Shown: in pieces, positions 30,719 to 40,675 of the stretch
How positions within the stretch are numbered: position 1 is the first letter of the stretch
How the letters are laid out: each line of letters starts with the position of its first letter
Assembly: GCA_009746045.1 (NCBI GenBank)
Contig: RPFO01000050.1
Span: forward strand, 3,651,949 to 3,715,948
Source of the DNA: Mesostigma viride
Taxonomy: Eukaryota > Streptophyta > Mesostigmatophyceae > Mesostigmatales > Mesostigmataceae
DNA length: 64,000 bases
Direction of reading: 5' to 3'
Notes under the pieces: generated by a model
What the model was told of the DNA's origin: nothing
Database searches by the model: none
The model's input: the letters and a program-made list of their open reading frames with translations, nothing else
Made by a program: the position numbers and the translations under genes

Positions 30719-33700
30719 CCCCCCCCTCGCTACCAAGTCCTTTGCTGGGTAGCGAGCAACAAAGTGGCAGTAGCTGCTTGAATCGCATGGTGGTGAACCC
30801 CGCAGCAATGCACACAGGGCAAAACCAGGAACCCTCAGGTACCTGAGACAGAGGGGGTTGAAGGCAGTGAAGATGCCAGCCGCAGTTGCAGTGATCACAC
30901 AGCAACATGACCTCAGGCTGGTCGACCCGGTGACAAATTTGACACTGCGCATCGCGGATGCGCCTAGCGGTGTGCGGCTGGATGCTCCGTGCCAGGTGGG
31001 GCATGGAGCAAGGAGACAGGTTCGACACATTGTCAGTGGTCTTACTACCATCCGCACCTTCGAGGATGGCCACCCCCGAAGGCTTAATCTCCACAATGCG
31101 AAGGATGGTGGGCCCGGCCGTGACGTCCAGCGTGTGTTGGGGTTGAGTCCGCAGAAACACATACTGGCCGGGGTGGAACTGCAGCCGCCTGGCCATATAC
31201 TTGCCACCCCGTCGCTGGGCGTACCGCAGTGTGTCGCGGTGCTGCGCGATCAACAGATTGTTCATCGCGATGGGCATCACCTTCTTAAATGTGGCGGCGC
31301 GCGCCACAACCTCCCGCAGCCACTCATTGGCGTCATCCCATTGAATCGGCTGGGGGTGAGCTTCCTGCACCTCAGAGGGCAACAATGGTGCCCGACCAAA
31401 GAGCAGAAAATAGGGGGAGAACTGGGCGAGGGATTCTTGTGGGCTCATCCGGTAGCCCATGGCGATCCAGGGTAGTTCCCTATCCCAGGTGGCCACACGT
31501 GCTGCTTGCAACGCCCATTTGCGCAGCGCCTGTTTGACTGTCTGAACCAAACGCTCAGCCAGTCCATTGGCCTGAGGGTGCTCCCGCGACGTGTGCCGAT
31601 GATCGATGGAGCAGGAATCCAATAGCTCTTGGAATTCCCCACGAAATTCCCCGCCTTGGTCTGAAACCACCTCCGCCGGTGCCCCATACCGAGCAATAAC
31701 ATCCAGGAAGTAGGTGGCTGTGGTGGCGGCGTGCTTGTCGGGTAGGGGAATCAGTTCCAGCCACTTGCTGAACGATTCCACACACACCATGACGTAACGG
31801 TTGCCGGAAGTGCTGAGCTCAAAGGGCCCACACAAGTCGACGTGCCACCGGTAGAACAAGCCCCGGATGGGCAAGCTCATGAGCTCCTTGTCATGATGGT
31901 CCAGGTTGAAACGCGCTTTCGCGCGAGCACACTCAGCACAACTGGCTACCTGCCGTGCGATGGCATGCTTCATGCCCGCCCACCAATAGACCCCACGCAC
32001 CATGGCACCTGTGCGGTTTGCACCCATGTGCCCGAACCGCTCATGGTAATGTGCAACGAGGGCAGCACGCTTGTCAGGGGGCGGCACGACCAGCTTGCGG
32101 CGCCCCACAAGCTTGTAGACCTGGTTGCCCTCCCAGGTATAATTCACAGCCCGGCGCTCCACGCGCTCTTGCTCGGCTTGCCTCTGCGTCGGTGTCCAGT
32201 CAGCAGGGGCTGGAGAGGCAGGCAAACCCTGCACCCGCTCGAGAACCCTCCCATCCAGCCACACGTCCCCAGCGCAGCACTCCACCGCAATGGCGTGACT
32301 GGCGGCAGCATGCAGCACCACACAGCCCATGCTCGCCGGATCCACCGGCTGCGCAAGCGTGTCTTCAGCCAAAGGAAGAAATATCACGCCCTGGGATGGC
32401 GTGAAAGCCGCTGGCCGTACGGGATTGGCGTAGCACGCAAACTCCGCCACGGCATCACTGCAGGAAAGCCATCGCGACTCGGAATCGCATGGCCCGGCTG
32501 CGTTGACAAAGACGACTGAGCCCTGTGGTCCCTCCGCGCCCTGCGCTCGCGCCCCCGTCCGGTCCTCTGACGTTGCCAAAGCATAGCGTGATAAGACATC
32601 GGCATTGGAATGGTCCACCCCAGCGCGGTGTACAATGGTCATGTTATATTCTTGAATAATCATGGCCCAGCGCGCCAGCTTGCCAGTCAGATTGGCACTT
32701 GTCATCAACCACTGCAGTGGCTGATGGTCGGTGACCAGCGTGAACTGACGCCCGAACAAGTATGGCCGAAAATGTTTGATGGCCCACACCACGGCCAGAG
32801 CCTCGCCCTCATACGATGAGTACTTGGCCTCAGCCGTGTTGTTGCTCCTGCTGGCATACGCCACCACATGTTCCTTGCCATGCACGTCCTTCTGTGCCAA
32901 CACAGCACCAAGTCCAACCCTGGACCAATCCGTGTATAGCACAAATGGCTGGGCATAGTCGGGCTGACGGAGTATCGGCGCTGAGGTGAGCTCTGCCTTG
33001 ATGGTCTCAATGGCGCGTTGCTGCGCCGGACCCCATGCCCAGACTGCACCTTTCTTCAACAGCTCCGTCAGTGGCTTAACCTTGGTGCTGAAGTTGGGGA
33101 TATAACCTCGGTAATACCCCGCCAGCCCCAGGTAAGCCCGCACACCCGCCACATCCGTGGGCGTTGCCGCGTTGACGATCGCTTCCACCTTGGCCGCTTG
33201 TGGAGTTCTGCCGCCAGGAATGATCTGGTGTCCGAGGAAGTCGAGGCTCCGCTGCGCAAACCGACACTTCTCGGGATGCAGCTTTAGGTTGGCTCGCGCC
33301 AGTGCCATGCGCACCTGCTCAAGGTGCTGGAGGTGTTGCTCAAATGTCTCACTGAAGATGATCACATCATCAATGTAACACGCAGCGAATGGCATGCCAT
33401 TCAACACTTGATCCATGGCACGCTGAAAGATGGCACTCGCATTCCTATGCCCGAAAGGCATCCTGACCCACTCATAGAGTCGGTGGCCCCCCCAGAACGC
33501 GAGCTTGCGTTGGTCACCCTCCGCCACTTGGATTTGGTGAAACCCACTGCGGAGGTCTAGGGATGAGATGAACTGCACGCGTGGCGATATCCGGTCAAGC
33601 ACATCGTCCACTCGCGGCATGGGGTACCTGTCCATCGGGGTGTGTGCGTTGAGTTGCCGCAGGTCCGTCGCCATGCGCATCCCAGTCCATTCACCTGTCA

Positions 33701-34277
33701 CCGCATCCTTCTTGGGCGCCACGACGGTCGCGGCCGCATAGTTGGATGTGGATGACCGAATGATGCCAGCAGCCTCCAGCTCCTCGCATTGTTGCTGCAC
33801 AAACTCCAGCTCAGCTTGACTCAGCCGGTGTTGTCGGCGAAACAGTGGCTGATCGGTGTCCAGCGGGACCCGCATCTGCCCACCATTGTAGCATCCCAGC
33901 TCTTGACTGCTGAATGCAAACGCGTTGCGCGCACCTTCCAGCCACTTGAGCAGCCTCGCACGTTGCTCAGCTGTGAGGTGCTCACAGACGCTCCATTGAT
34001 GGTTTGCTGCCGGGTCGCTTGCGCTCGAGACATTGTGCACAGCCACCGTGGGACCGCGCACGGCCGCCGACTGAAACAGCATGTATGCCGCCGCTCCCGG
34101 CGTAATGCCTCGCTCTCCCACCTGCCGTTGTGCCTTCGCCACGAGGAACTGAAAGGCCGGAGCCGCCGAGAACACACAGCTGGTGAGGAGCGCAGTCATG
34201 AGGATGACTGACCATACCTGGCGCCAGGTGTAGGACCACCCTTGGCCCCTGCCGCCTGCACGCTCCGCCTTAGGCAC
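30699..34277 (-). CDS. pol: Gypsy-type Pol: RT, RNase H, DDE integrase, C-terminal PHD finger
   Basis: An open reading of 1192 residues. Reverse transcriptase at about 120-330 (YPMPRVDDVL; active site YIDDV at 301). RNase H at about 445-560 (YTDWS, YEGEAL, VTDHQPLQW). Integrase zinc domain at 743-786 (H-x-H, C-x2-C), then the DDE core: D in WHVDLCGP (814), D in VVSDQGGEF (about 873), E in LAERLV (907). Residues 1112-1156 form a C4HC3 PHD finger (CQIC, CDHCNCGWHLHC, FCPVC) where many Ty3/gypsy integrases have a chromodomain. PHD fingers usually read histone H3 tails, so it may steer integration. The ORF overlaps the methyltransferase by 82 bases in the -1 frame. Its stop lies in repeat B1. All catalytic residues appear intact. 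Confidence 0.92.
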   Translation of the reverse strand: MPKAERAGGRGQGWSYTWRQVWSVILMTALLTSCVFSAAPAFQFLVAKAQRQVGERGITPGAAAYMLFQSAAVRGPTVAVHNVSSASDPAANHQWSVCEHLTAEQRARLLKWLEGARNAFAFSSQELGCYNGGQMRVPLDTDQPLFRRQHRLSQAELEFVQQQCEELEAAGIIRSSTSNYAAATVVAPKKDAVTGEWTGMRMATDLRQLNAHTPMDRYPMPRVDDVLDRISPRVQFISSLDLRSGFHQIQVAEGDQRKLAFWGGHRLYEWVRMPFGHRNASAIFQRAMDQVLNGMPFAACYIDDVIIFSETFEQHLQHLEQVRMALARANLKLHPEKCRFAQRSLDFLGHQIIPGGRTPQAAKVEAIVNAATPTDVAGVRAYLGLAGYYRGYIPNFSTKVKPLTELLKKGAVWAWGPAQQRAIETIKAELTSAPILRQPDYAQPFVLYTDWSRVGLGAVLAQKDVHGKEHVVAYASRSNNTAEAKYSSYEGEALAVVWAIKHFRPYLFGRQFTLVTDHQPLQWLMTSANLTGKLARWAMIIQEYNMTIVHRAGVDHSNADVLSRYALATSEDRTGARAQGAEGPQGSVVFVNAAGPCDSESRWLSCSDAVAEFACYANPVRPAAFTPSQGVIFLPLAEDTLAQPVDPASMGCVVLHAAASHAIAVECCAGDVWLDGRVLERVQGLPASPAPADWTPTQRQAEQERVERRAVNYTWEGNQVYKLVGRRKLVVPPPDKRAALVAHYHERFGHMGANRTGAMVRGVYWWAGMKHAIARQVASCAECARAKARFNLDHHDKELMSLPIRGLFYRWHVDLCGPFELSTSGNRYVMVCVESFSKWLELIPLPDKHAATTATYFLDVIARYGAPAEVVSDQGGEFRGEFQELLDSCSIDHRHTSREHPQANGLAERLVQTVKQALRKWALQAARVATWDRELPWIAMGYRMSPQESLAQFSPYFLLFGRAPLLPSEVQEAHPQPIQWDDANEWLREVVARAATFKKVMPIAMNNLLIAQHRDTLRYAQRRGGKYMARRLQFHPGQYVFLRTQPQHTLDVTAGPTILRIVEIKPSGVAILEGADGSKTTDNVSNLSPCSMPHLARSIQPHTARRIRDAQCQICHRVDQPEVMLLCDHCNCGWHLHCLQPPLSQVPEGSWFCPVCIAAGFTTMRFKQLLPLCCSLPSKGLGSEGGEKSGQH

Positions 34278-35641
34278 ACCAGCCGGCGCAGCACCGGTGG
34301 GTGGAGAAGTTCACTCTGCGCCTGTGCAGTCGCAGCATGGACGGGAAGTGCAACCCGCTGCACCCTCCGCACACCTTGCGCTGCTAGCAAGGTGTACCCC
34401 ACCTGCCAGGCTGACATGGCCTGGCCAATGAGCGACCATCGCTCCACCTCCAGGAGCCCTGGGGCGGCGGATGCACCTTCGGCAAAGCCCATGCTTAGTT
34501 CACGAAACCCCGCGGGTGGCTGAACCAAGAGACCTGTGGCACGCTCCCACACAAGCCCCTTGCCCCGGTCACGATAAGCCTGGGACCCTTGGTAACTGAC
34601 AAGGGTGGGCAGTGCTCGCATGGGGGCGCCTGCCTTGTTGACGGGCGCGTAGGGTGCCTGATCATCGTGCTCCACATACTGCGCCGTGAGTTGACTGGGC
34701 AACACGACATCGACCGGTGGCAGCTCAATGTGGCTAGCGACATGCTGCATCACCGCCTGCGTAGAACCTTGGCCAGCGATGTTGGTCCAGAACGCGCGCA
34801 GCCGATGGGTATTCCCTCCCAGCCCGGCATTGTCCGACACCACGGGTTCCCCCAAAATACCCACAATGGTGCCCCAATCCTCCCGAACAGTGGGGCTGGG
34901 ACTGTCCACCGCCACTACGTTTTCAAATAAGTAGGCGGGTGGCACCTGCTGCAGCTGCTGGAGCTCGCCCACAATGCGCAGCATGTCCCAAAATAGGCCG
35001 CTCCTGCTGTCGGCAAGGCCCCGGCCATGCCCAGCCTGGCTCATGCCTTGGCACTCCCAGCCAGCAATGACCAACCCTACCTCGCCATGTTGTGAGATGA
35101 GGCGGCGCAGCTGCTGCTGCCCAAGGAAGCGCACGTCATGAGTGCCCTCGCCGAAGACATCAGCCCAGGCGGATGGAGGAAATTGTGCTGGGTATGCTTG
35201 CGACAAGATAGCGCAGTGGTGCAAATATGCCGCCCTGGCTGTGAGCGATGCCTCCACCGCAATGAGCTTGCTGCATACCCCCCCGCTGCTCAGGAAACCG
35301 GCTATGCCGCCACCCATACCTGCGAACAGCTCCAGCACGACGGTGGCACGCCCGAAGTCCGGGATGCGTTCCAGCACCTCTGCGCTAAAGCCGGGGTACT
35401 GCGTGATGGCACCCGGCTGGCGCCGCTTCCCCCCAGCACCCTTGGGCAGTGCCTGACATGCCGCCATCACCCGTGCGCGCACATCGCGCAGGCGTGGCAG
35501 GGGCGCAACCTGGGCAAGCCAACTTTGCCTCTGCGCATCCCGCGCTGGCAACGCCGCAGGCAGCACACACCGGTGCCTATCGCGCGCGCGCTTGTCGCTA
35601 GCCGCTTGCGCCATGTGCACCGCTTGCGCGTCCGGCCACAC
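34196..35641 (-). CDS. Cytosine-5 DNA methyltransferase encoded by the retrotransposon
   Basis: 481 residues. Motif I VLELFAGMGGGIAGF (102-116) binds S-adenosylmethionine. Motif IV is GWECQGMSQAGHGRG with the catalytic Cys at 197 (usual P-C-Q is E-C-Q). Motif VI is LFENV (239-243). HRLRAFWTN (278-286) matches motif VIII, resembling the RARYFW of DNMT3-type enzymes. LIGQAMSAWQVGYTL (404-418) fits motif X. Order and spacing are those of a C5-methyltransferase. It lies between gag and pol, overlapping gag by 175 bases and pol by 82, each step in the -1 frame, so it may be made by frameshifting as part of a polyprotein. No reader domain is seen N-terminally. The ORF is uninterrupted, implying recent selection. 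Confidence 0.88.
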   Translation of the reverse strand: MWPDAQAVHMAQAASDKRARDRHRCVLPAALPARDAQRQSWLAQVAPLPRLRDVRARVMAACQALPKGAGGKRRQPGAITQYPGFSAEVLERIPDFGRATVVLELFAGMGGGIAGFLSSGGVCSKLIAVEASLTARAAYLHHCAILSQAYPAQFPPSAWADVFGEGTHDVRFLGQQQLRRLISQHGEVGLVIAGWECQGMSQAGHGRGLADSRSGLFWDMLRIVGELQQLQQVPPAYLFENVVAVDSPSPTVREDWGTIVGILGEPVVSDNAGLGGNTHRLRAFWTNIAGQGSTQAVMQHVASHIELPPVDVVLPSQLTAQYVEHDDQAPYAPVNKAGAPMRALPTLVSYQGSQAYRDRGKGLVWERATGLLVQPPAGFRELSMGFAEGASAAPGLLEVERWSLIGQAMSAWQVGYTLLAAQGVRRVQRVALPVHAATAQAQSELLHPPVLRRLVCLRRSVQAAGAKGGPTPGARYGQSSS

Positions 35642-38600
35642 GCCCCCCCCCAGTTCTCAGCCGCATCCCCTGGCTCCACCTCTATGCTGGCGGGCGACAC
35701 CACTGCAGCCACACACGCGTCTAGCGACACCACCCCCTGCGGGTTAGGCTCCGGGTCGCTGCTGCACTGAATGGGAAGAAGCGCCTTTTGCTTCCCCTCC
35801 CCCTGCCAATCACGGCGGTAGGTCGCAACCTCCAGCCAAGGGTCAATTATGAGCCCGAGGCGATACATGACGTCCATCCCGATAAGGGCTGCATACCCAC
35901 ACCTGTCGACCACCAAGGCCGGCACAGCCACGCAGGCCATCCGCTTTGGGTCCGTGGGGTTGAGGATGACGTTGATCAGCATGGAAGTCATTGCATCGGG
36001 TCGCGCCGCTGGCCCTTTCCATCCCTCCACGAGAACGGTGCTGTCTATGAGCCCGCCGTTCTCACGGGTCGCACCACACATCTTGGCCAGCTCCATGGTG
36101 ATCACGAGCGGCCCGGCTCCGCCATCCAGCTTGGTGACGGACTTTGCGCTGGGGCACACCATAGGGCCCCAACAAGTGCCGTCCTCGCTGATTGCCTGGA
36201 AAGCGATAGCCGGGGACCCATCAGGGTGCTTTGCCACCGTGACTGTCCTCGGCACCCGTGACATCCGCTCCTCGCGGGTTGCTTCCCGGGGCATGGTTGG
36301 TGCTGGGACGTCTGCCGGGGTTGCCGGCATAACTGGCATGGTGACCCGCCGCGCAGTTTCCGCCACCGGCAATGTGCGTGCGTCTAGGCTGTCGGCGCAC
36401 CGCTGCAGTGCCGCAGCTGCTTGGTGCACCAACGTGATGCCCCGCTGCCCGCAGCCATCAATCACTTGCCTGGCAGAAAACAAGGGAGCATCAATCACTC
36501 CATCCACTGGCAAGAATGGTGGCAGCTTGCGCCGCTGCTCGGCGTCGGCGGGGTTCGGGTGCTCCAGCAGCGATGACTCACCGCCGGTTGAACCTGCCGG
36601 GAACGATGCAGGAAGCTGGGGTGGCCCCCCCTCACCATTTCCCGTGGTTGGTAGGAACGACGGCAATGCCCGTGCCTGCTTGCCTCGGGTAGCTGCCTGG
36701 ACCTCGACGGCATGGATAGGAGCCCAGAACAAGTCGGGTTGCTCCACCAGCGTATACGCGTCATACGCTTCCATCCCCGCCGCCTGCCCACTCGGTTGGC
36801 TGGGTGACGCCGGCGCTGCCGATACCTCAGCTGCCTGCTCTGTTGGCGTGCTGTCGGCCGCCACCATGGCCGCTGCATGTGCTTGCACGGTCTTGGTGAC
36901 CACTGGGTACTTGCACCCTGCCGGAGCATGGGCGGGCGTTCCAGCCGCGTGCTCCTTCTTGCACTGGGCTGGGCAGGCCCGCTTCACGTGATCTGGCTTC
37001 CCGCAGATCCAACATGCCTTGTGCGGGTCAGCCGTCGCCTGGCCGGTGCTGCTGGAGGCCGTGTTGTCGCCCCCCGCGCTGGCTGGCTTGTCCGCCTGCG
37101 ACCCAAACTGCCGGCTGCTTGGTCCACCCCTTCCACCGCTGGACCCTCCACCGCCTGATTGCGCGCCACCCACCCTGTTACCCTTGTGCGCTTGGGCGAC
37201 TTCTTGGCGTACCAGCTCCACTAGGTCCGGGAGACCCCGTGCCTGTCGCCGGTTGAACGCATGCACTTCCGTGCACAGCTGGGCCAGGTCCCAATGACAA
37301 CCAAATCTAGGTTGTGGGATCATGGCAGCTTTTGGACCCAACGCCTTGAGCCACTTCTCACACGCCTCCGCCTCCGTCCATGCCGGGACCTCATCCCGCA
37401 AGACCTCCAGGCGGTCCATCGTGGCGTCAGGCGACTCCTTGTCCCCCACCTTGAAATCATGCCACTCCGCCTCCGCCTTGGTGGAGGAGTGGGCGTACTT
37501 GGCGCGCAGCAGTTCCCACAGCTCCTCGGCAGGGTCGACGTCAAATACCACGTGTTGGTAGTCCGGCAAGCCTTGTTGGTCGCGCCTGTACCACACATCG
37601 GATCTTCCCGTCTTCAGCGCCACCTCATGGTAGCCTGTGACCCACCGCTGCACCAGCTTTTGCGTGTTGCCCGAGAAAAACATTGGGATGTTGTCCATCT
37701 CAAAGGACTTCGGCAGCTGGTTATGCGTGACGATATACTGCTGGTGCAGCCAAGTCTTATATTTCCAATAGGCTTGGTTGATGTCAACAAGCCCACCGTC
37801 AGCAGTATACCTGTCCTTGAGCTCCACCTGCGCTTGCACCGGCATTCCCACCTTGGATCCCTCAATCGGCGACCCATTGTAGCCCACCGGCATGCTTGGC
37901 GTCCTTGGTAGAGTAGCCACAAACCTCGGCTCCAGCCCATAGCCTCGTTCCACCGTGTATGGACTGCCTCGCTGCAATCCCGGAATGATGCCTGGCCGCA
38001 CCCACGGTGTTTGTAGCCGTGGCGTCGCTGGGTTTGTTGGTGCCGGCGCATGCGGCACGCCAAAAGAAAACCCAGTTTGTGCACTAGGCATCCCAGGCAC
38101 ATGCTGCCGCGACGCCTGCATCTGTGGCGCTTGCGCCTGTGGCTGCACGGATGGTGCCTGCGACATTAAAGGCACCTGCGACTGCAACACCTGCGCTTGG
38201 GGCTGCCAAACTTGCGCTGCGGCTGCAACACTTGCGGCTGTGGTAGGTGCGGCGCTGGTGTCAGCGTTGCTTGCGCGGTCCACGTCGCGTGCAGACTTGC
38301 AATCTGCGCCGCCAACTGCGCCGTCTGCTGCTGCTGCAACTGCATAGCCTGCTGTTGCTGCTGCATCTGTTGTTGGGATTGTGCTACATGTTGCAAAATC
38401 TGCTGCAACACATCCGCACCCACCCCCTGGCTGGCACTTGGCCCCGGCGCTAGCCCGGTGCCTGCCAACCCGCTGAGCCGTATCTGCGATGATGGTGTGA
38501 TGGGAAGTACTGTTCCATCTTGAGGACCTGCCGCGCTGCCACCCAGCCCTCCGTTGACGACCGATGTGTCACCACCACCACCACCAACGCCACCACTCCG

Positions 38601-38791
38601 ATCGGCGACCCCCCCCCATTGCCCATCCCGGAACCCGAGGCTGCTGGTGGGACGAGTGGCCCATTGCCGTTGTCGCCAGTTGGCAAGGATGCCTGCGTGC
38701 CTGCAGCATCACCCTGCCGCGGTGCGCCATCCACCACCGTGCCTTGGTTGGGGTTGGCGCCCCCTTGATGTTGACCATCTTGGTCTGCCAT
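35467..38791 (-). CDS. gag: Gag with CCHC zinc knuckle and retropepsin-like protease
   Basis: The first plausible ATG is at 38791 (MADQDGQHQGGANPNQ). The N-terminal ~170 residues cross two frame changes (near 38470 and 38290), including a Q-rich coil (QQQMQQQQQAMQLQQQQ). From 38283 one frame runs 938 residues. The capsid-like part includes MFFSGNTQKLVQRWVTGYHE and WHDFKVGDKESPDATMDRLE. A zinc knuckle CWICGKPDHVKRAC sits near residue 422. A protease-like segment follows: KLDGGAGPLVITMELAKMCG (about 714) and ALIGMDVMYRLGLI (about 800). The usual protease D-S/T-G is D-G-G here, so activity is uncertain. The last ~60 codons overlap the methyltransferase ORF. Confidence 0.8.
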
Positions 38792-39118
38792 CAAGCTTCG
38801 TGCTTGTGCTCTCGTGAGCACCGTTTCTGCAACCAATCACTGGGCTACAGAGTGAGCAGACGTAGTGCAAAATCAGTATGCACCACAGGGGCCACCACTT
38901 GGCCCCTTCAACTTGCTGGCACCACACCAGATGCACAGGGCAAGGAGAAAGAAAACAATTGCCTGAAAGCTGAAAACCAATGCTGCTTCAGGACCTGCTT
39001 GCAAGCTGCCTGCCTTGACAGCCTTGCACAGCCAGCTTTACCTCTATTCCTAGTATTCAGGAAGAGGCCTCAGCCTTGACCAAGCTTACCTACCAACTCT
39101 CAGTTAGCTCTGTGTGGA
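38792..39118 (-). other. Leader region between repeat A1 and gag
   Basis: On the coding strand this follows A1 with TCCACACAGAGCTAACTGAG. No clear match to a tRNA 3' end is visible next to A1, so the priming mode is unresolved. Confidence 0.5.
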
Positions 39119-40242
39119 TAAGACGAGAAGCCAGTGCCAACTGCACTTCTCAAAAAGGTGAGACCTGAGAGTGAGGTATGGCTAGGTTAGGCTTCACACT
39201 GTGTTCTTTGTTGCAAATGAAATAACGTTTTTATTACCAATACTCTACCTAACTTGGCAGCTCTGTTTCAGCAATGGCTGGGCTCGATGAAAGAAAGGAG
39301 GGCTGGCCACACTTGCCACGCACCACCATGACCAAGACAGAGTTCAAGGATCCACACAGAGCTACATCCAACGCCCTGGTGGAAACACACACTTATCCCA
39401 ATGAATGCCTTACACTTACGCAATATCTTGCGTCAGCCTTACCTCGTAGCCACGCTCAGTATCTGATCCTGACGACAACCGCTTTGTCGTCCATACTGCT
39501 TCAATTACACCAAAGCTACTCCGTGGCACTCGGCTTTGGTCAGCACCAAGACCTAAAAGTACACAAAATCCTAAGTCGTTGTCTGCAACGACTCCCTGTT
39601 CCGCATATGAAACATATCATCTAGCACTTTCTCTTTAGACGACAAAATCAACTAGACAACCTGGGTAGGCCAGAAATCCCAGACGACAAAATGCCCTTGT
39701 CGCAGAGCACTCCAGTGTCGACTTGCCGACCCCTGAGCTTGCCAAACAACTATATCACCAACCAAGCATGTACGACAACTAGCTGGCCCTGACGAGAAAA
39801 GCTGCCTTGTCGCATTCACAAAAGCGGCTTGCCAGCCTGCCGAATATCAATGCCAATATTGCACGACATTATCTACCTGCAGCGGACAGTTCTCGAAATC
39901 AATAACGCGCCAGCTTGCGTGCACGTGCATGTTCAGCCTGCACGATCCGCATAATTGCCAGGCTGGCAGCCTAGCTTGGTCCGTGTTGTAGTCCAGCAGA
40001 CAGTGCGTGCTGCTTGCCAGCGTTGGCACTGACCTCCTGGTGACGCATGTCAGTACCGCTGTCAACTCCCCGTGCTGCGCGTCGCGCTACGGCGCATGCG
40101 TTGCTCCCGTAAGGCCCAAATGCCAAAGGCGTAACAACTCGCACACGCGCAATGCCTAGCTGCCTCGCCTCGTCCCCCGGGCCGGCCGCGTGGCGGCCCC
40201 GCGTAAAGCCAATACTCGTGCGAATCGGAACGGCACGCGACA
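39119..40242 (-). repeat. Repeat A1 of the gypsy-type element
   Basis: Outer end reads TGTCGCGTGCCG on the minus strand. Matches A2 over its whole length (TAAGACGAGAAGCCAG ... GGAACGGC.CGCGACA) with a few small indels. The internal boundary is at 39119, where the two copies stop matching. Confidence 0.9.
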
Positions 40243-40604
40243 TTGCTGGCACACCAGGGACCGAGCTTTCAGTTTCCCAAGCAGAATGGATATGGCTACG
40301 CACTACTATGCTATACGCGATCTGGACCATACGCAACGAGACAGTCTTTAAGGTCCGCGAGGAGTATACCCGCGGCGGCGTAGTCCGGCGCTTTATATAC
40401 CTATGGAATGCGGCTATGCGCCGCTACTGGCTGTTAGCTCAGGAACAACACAGGGTGTGGGACCCAGGGCCCAATAACGACAAGCCCAGCCCGCTCCAGC
40501 TTTTTCATGATCTACTGGGCCGTAATCAGGTATTCACCAGTATGCCTCATGGCGACATTACTCAGGTCCAATGGCTTCCCTGGTCTAATAACGCGCCCTA
40601 TTAG
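40243..40604 (+). pseudogene. LINE C-terminal fragment (part 2, after the gypsy insertion)
   Basis: Resumes the reading broken at 27610: GTPGTELSVSQAEWIWLRTT, MLYAIWTIRNETVF and VRRFIYLWNAAMRRYW, ending at a stop near 40602. The W-x-I-R-N pattern after the zinc motif is typical of the end of zf-RVT LINE proteins. Confidence 0.6.
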
Positions 40605-40675
40605 CCTTTCACCTGTCACCGCCACACGTGTGTGTGCCCACCTTCATTAGGATTCGCTGATACTCATTTCCCCTC

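Larger units (their letters stand above)
27611..40242 (-). mobile_element. Ty3/gypsy-type retrotransposon with cytosine methyltransferase and split direct repeats
   Basis: It interrupts a LINE reading. The left flank ends ATTGC and the right flank begins TTGC(T), a 4-5 bp duplication. The outer ends are TGTCGCG and CGCGACA. On the coding (minus) strand the order is A1 (40242-39119), gag-protease, methyltransferase, pol, B1 (30718-30588), GC, A2 (30585-29454), B2 (29453-27611, split by a small hAT). A1/A2 are about 1.13 kb and nearly identical; B1/B2 about 131 bp. Ordinary LTRs would be A+B at both ends. No tRNA primer-binding site was recognised after A1. Pol and methyltransferase ORFs are open, so the copy is young. 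Confidence 0.85.

Noticed and set aside
30858-31475. Plus-strand reading over the gypsy pol
   Set aside because: Antisense shadow of the intact Pol ORF, with no motif of its own.
29454-40242. A conventional LTR retrotransposon with 1.13 kb LTRs at 29454 and 39119
   Set aside because: The target duplication and TGTCGCG terminus lie at 27610/27611, not at 29454, and the B sequence occurs twice; the split-repeat reading explains all joints.
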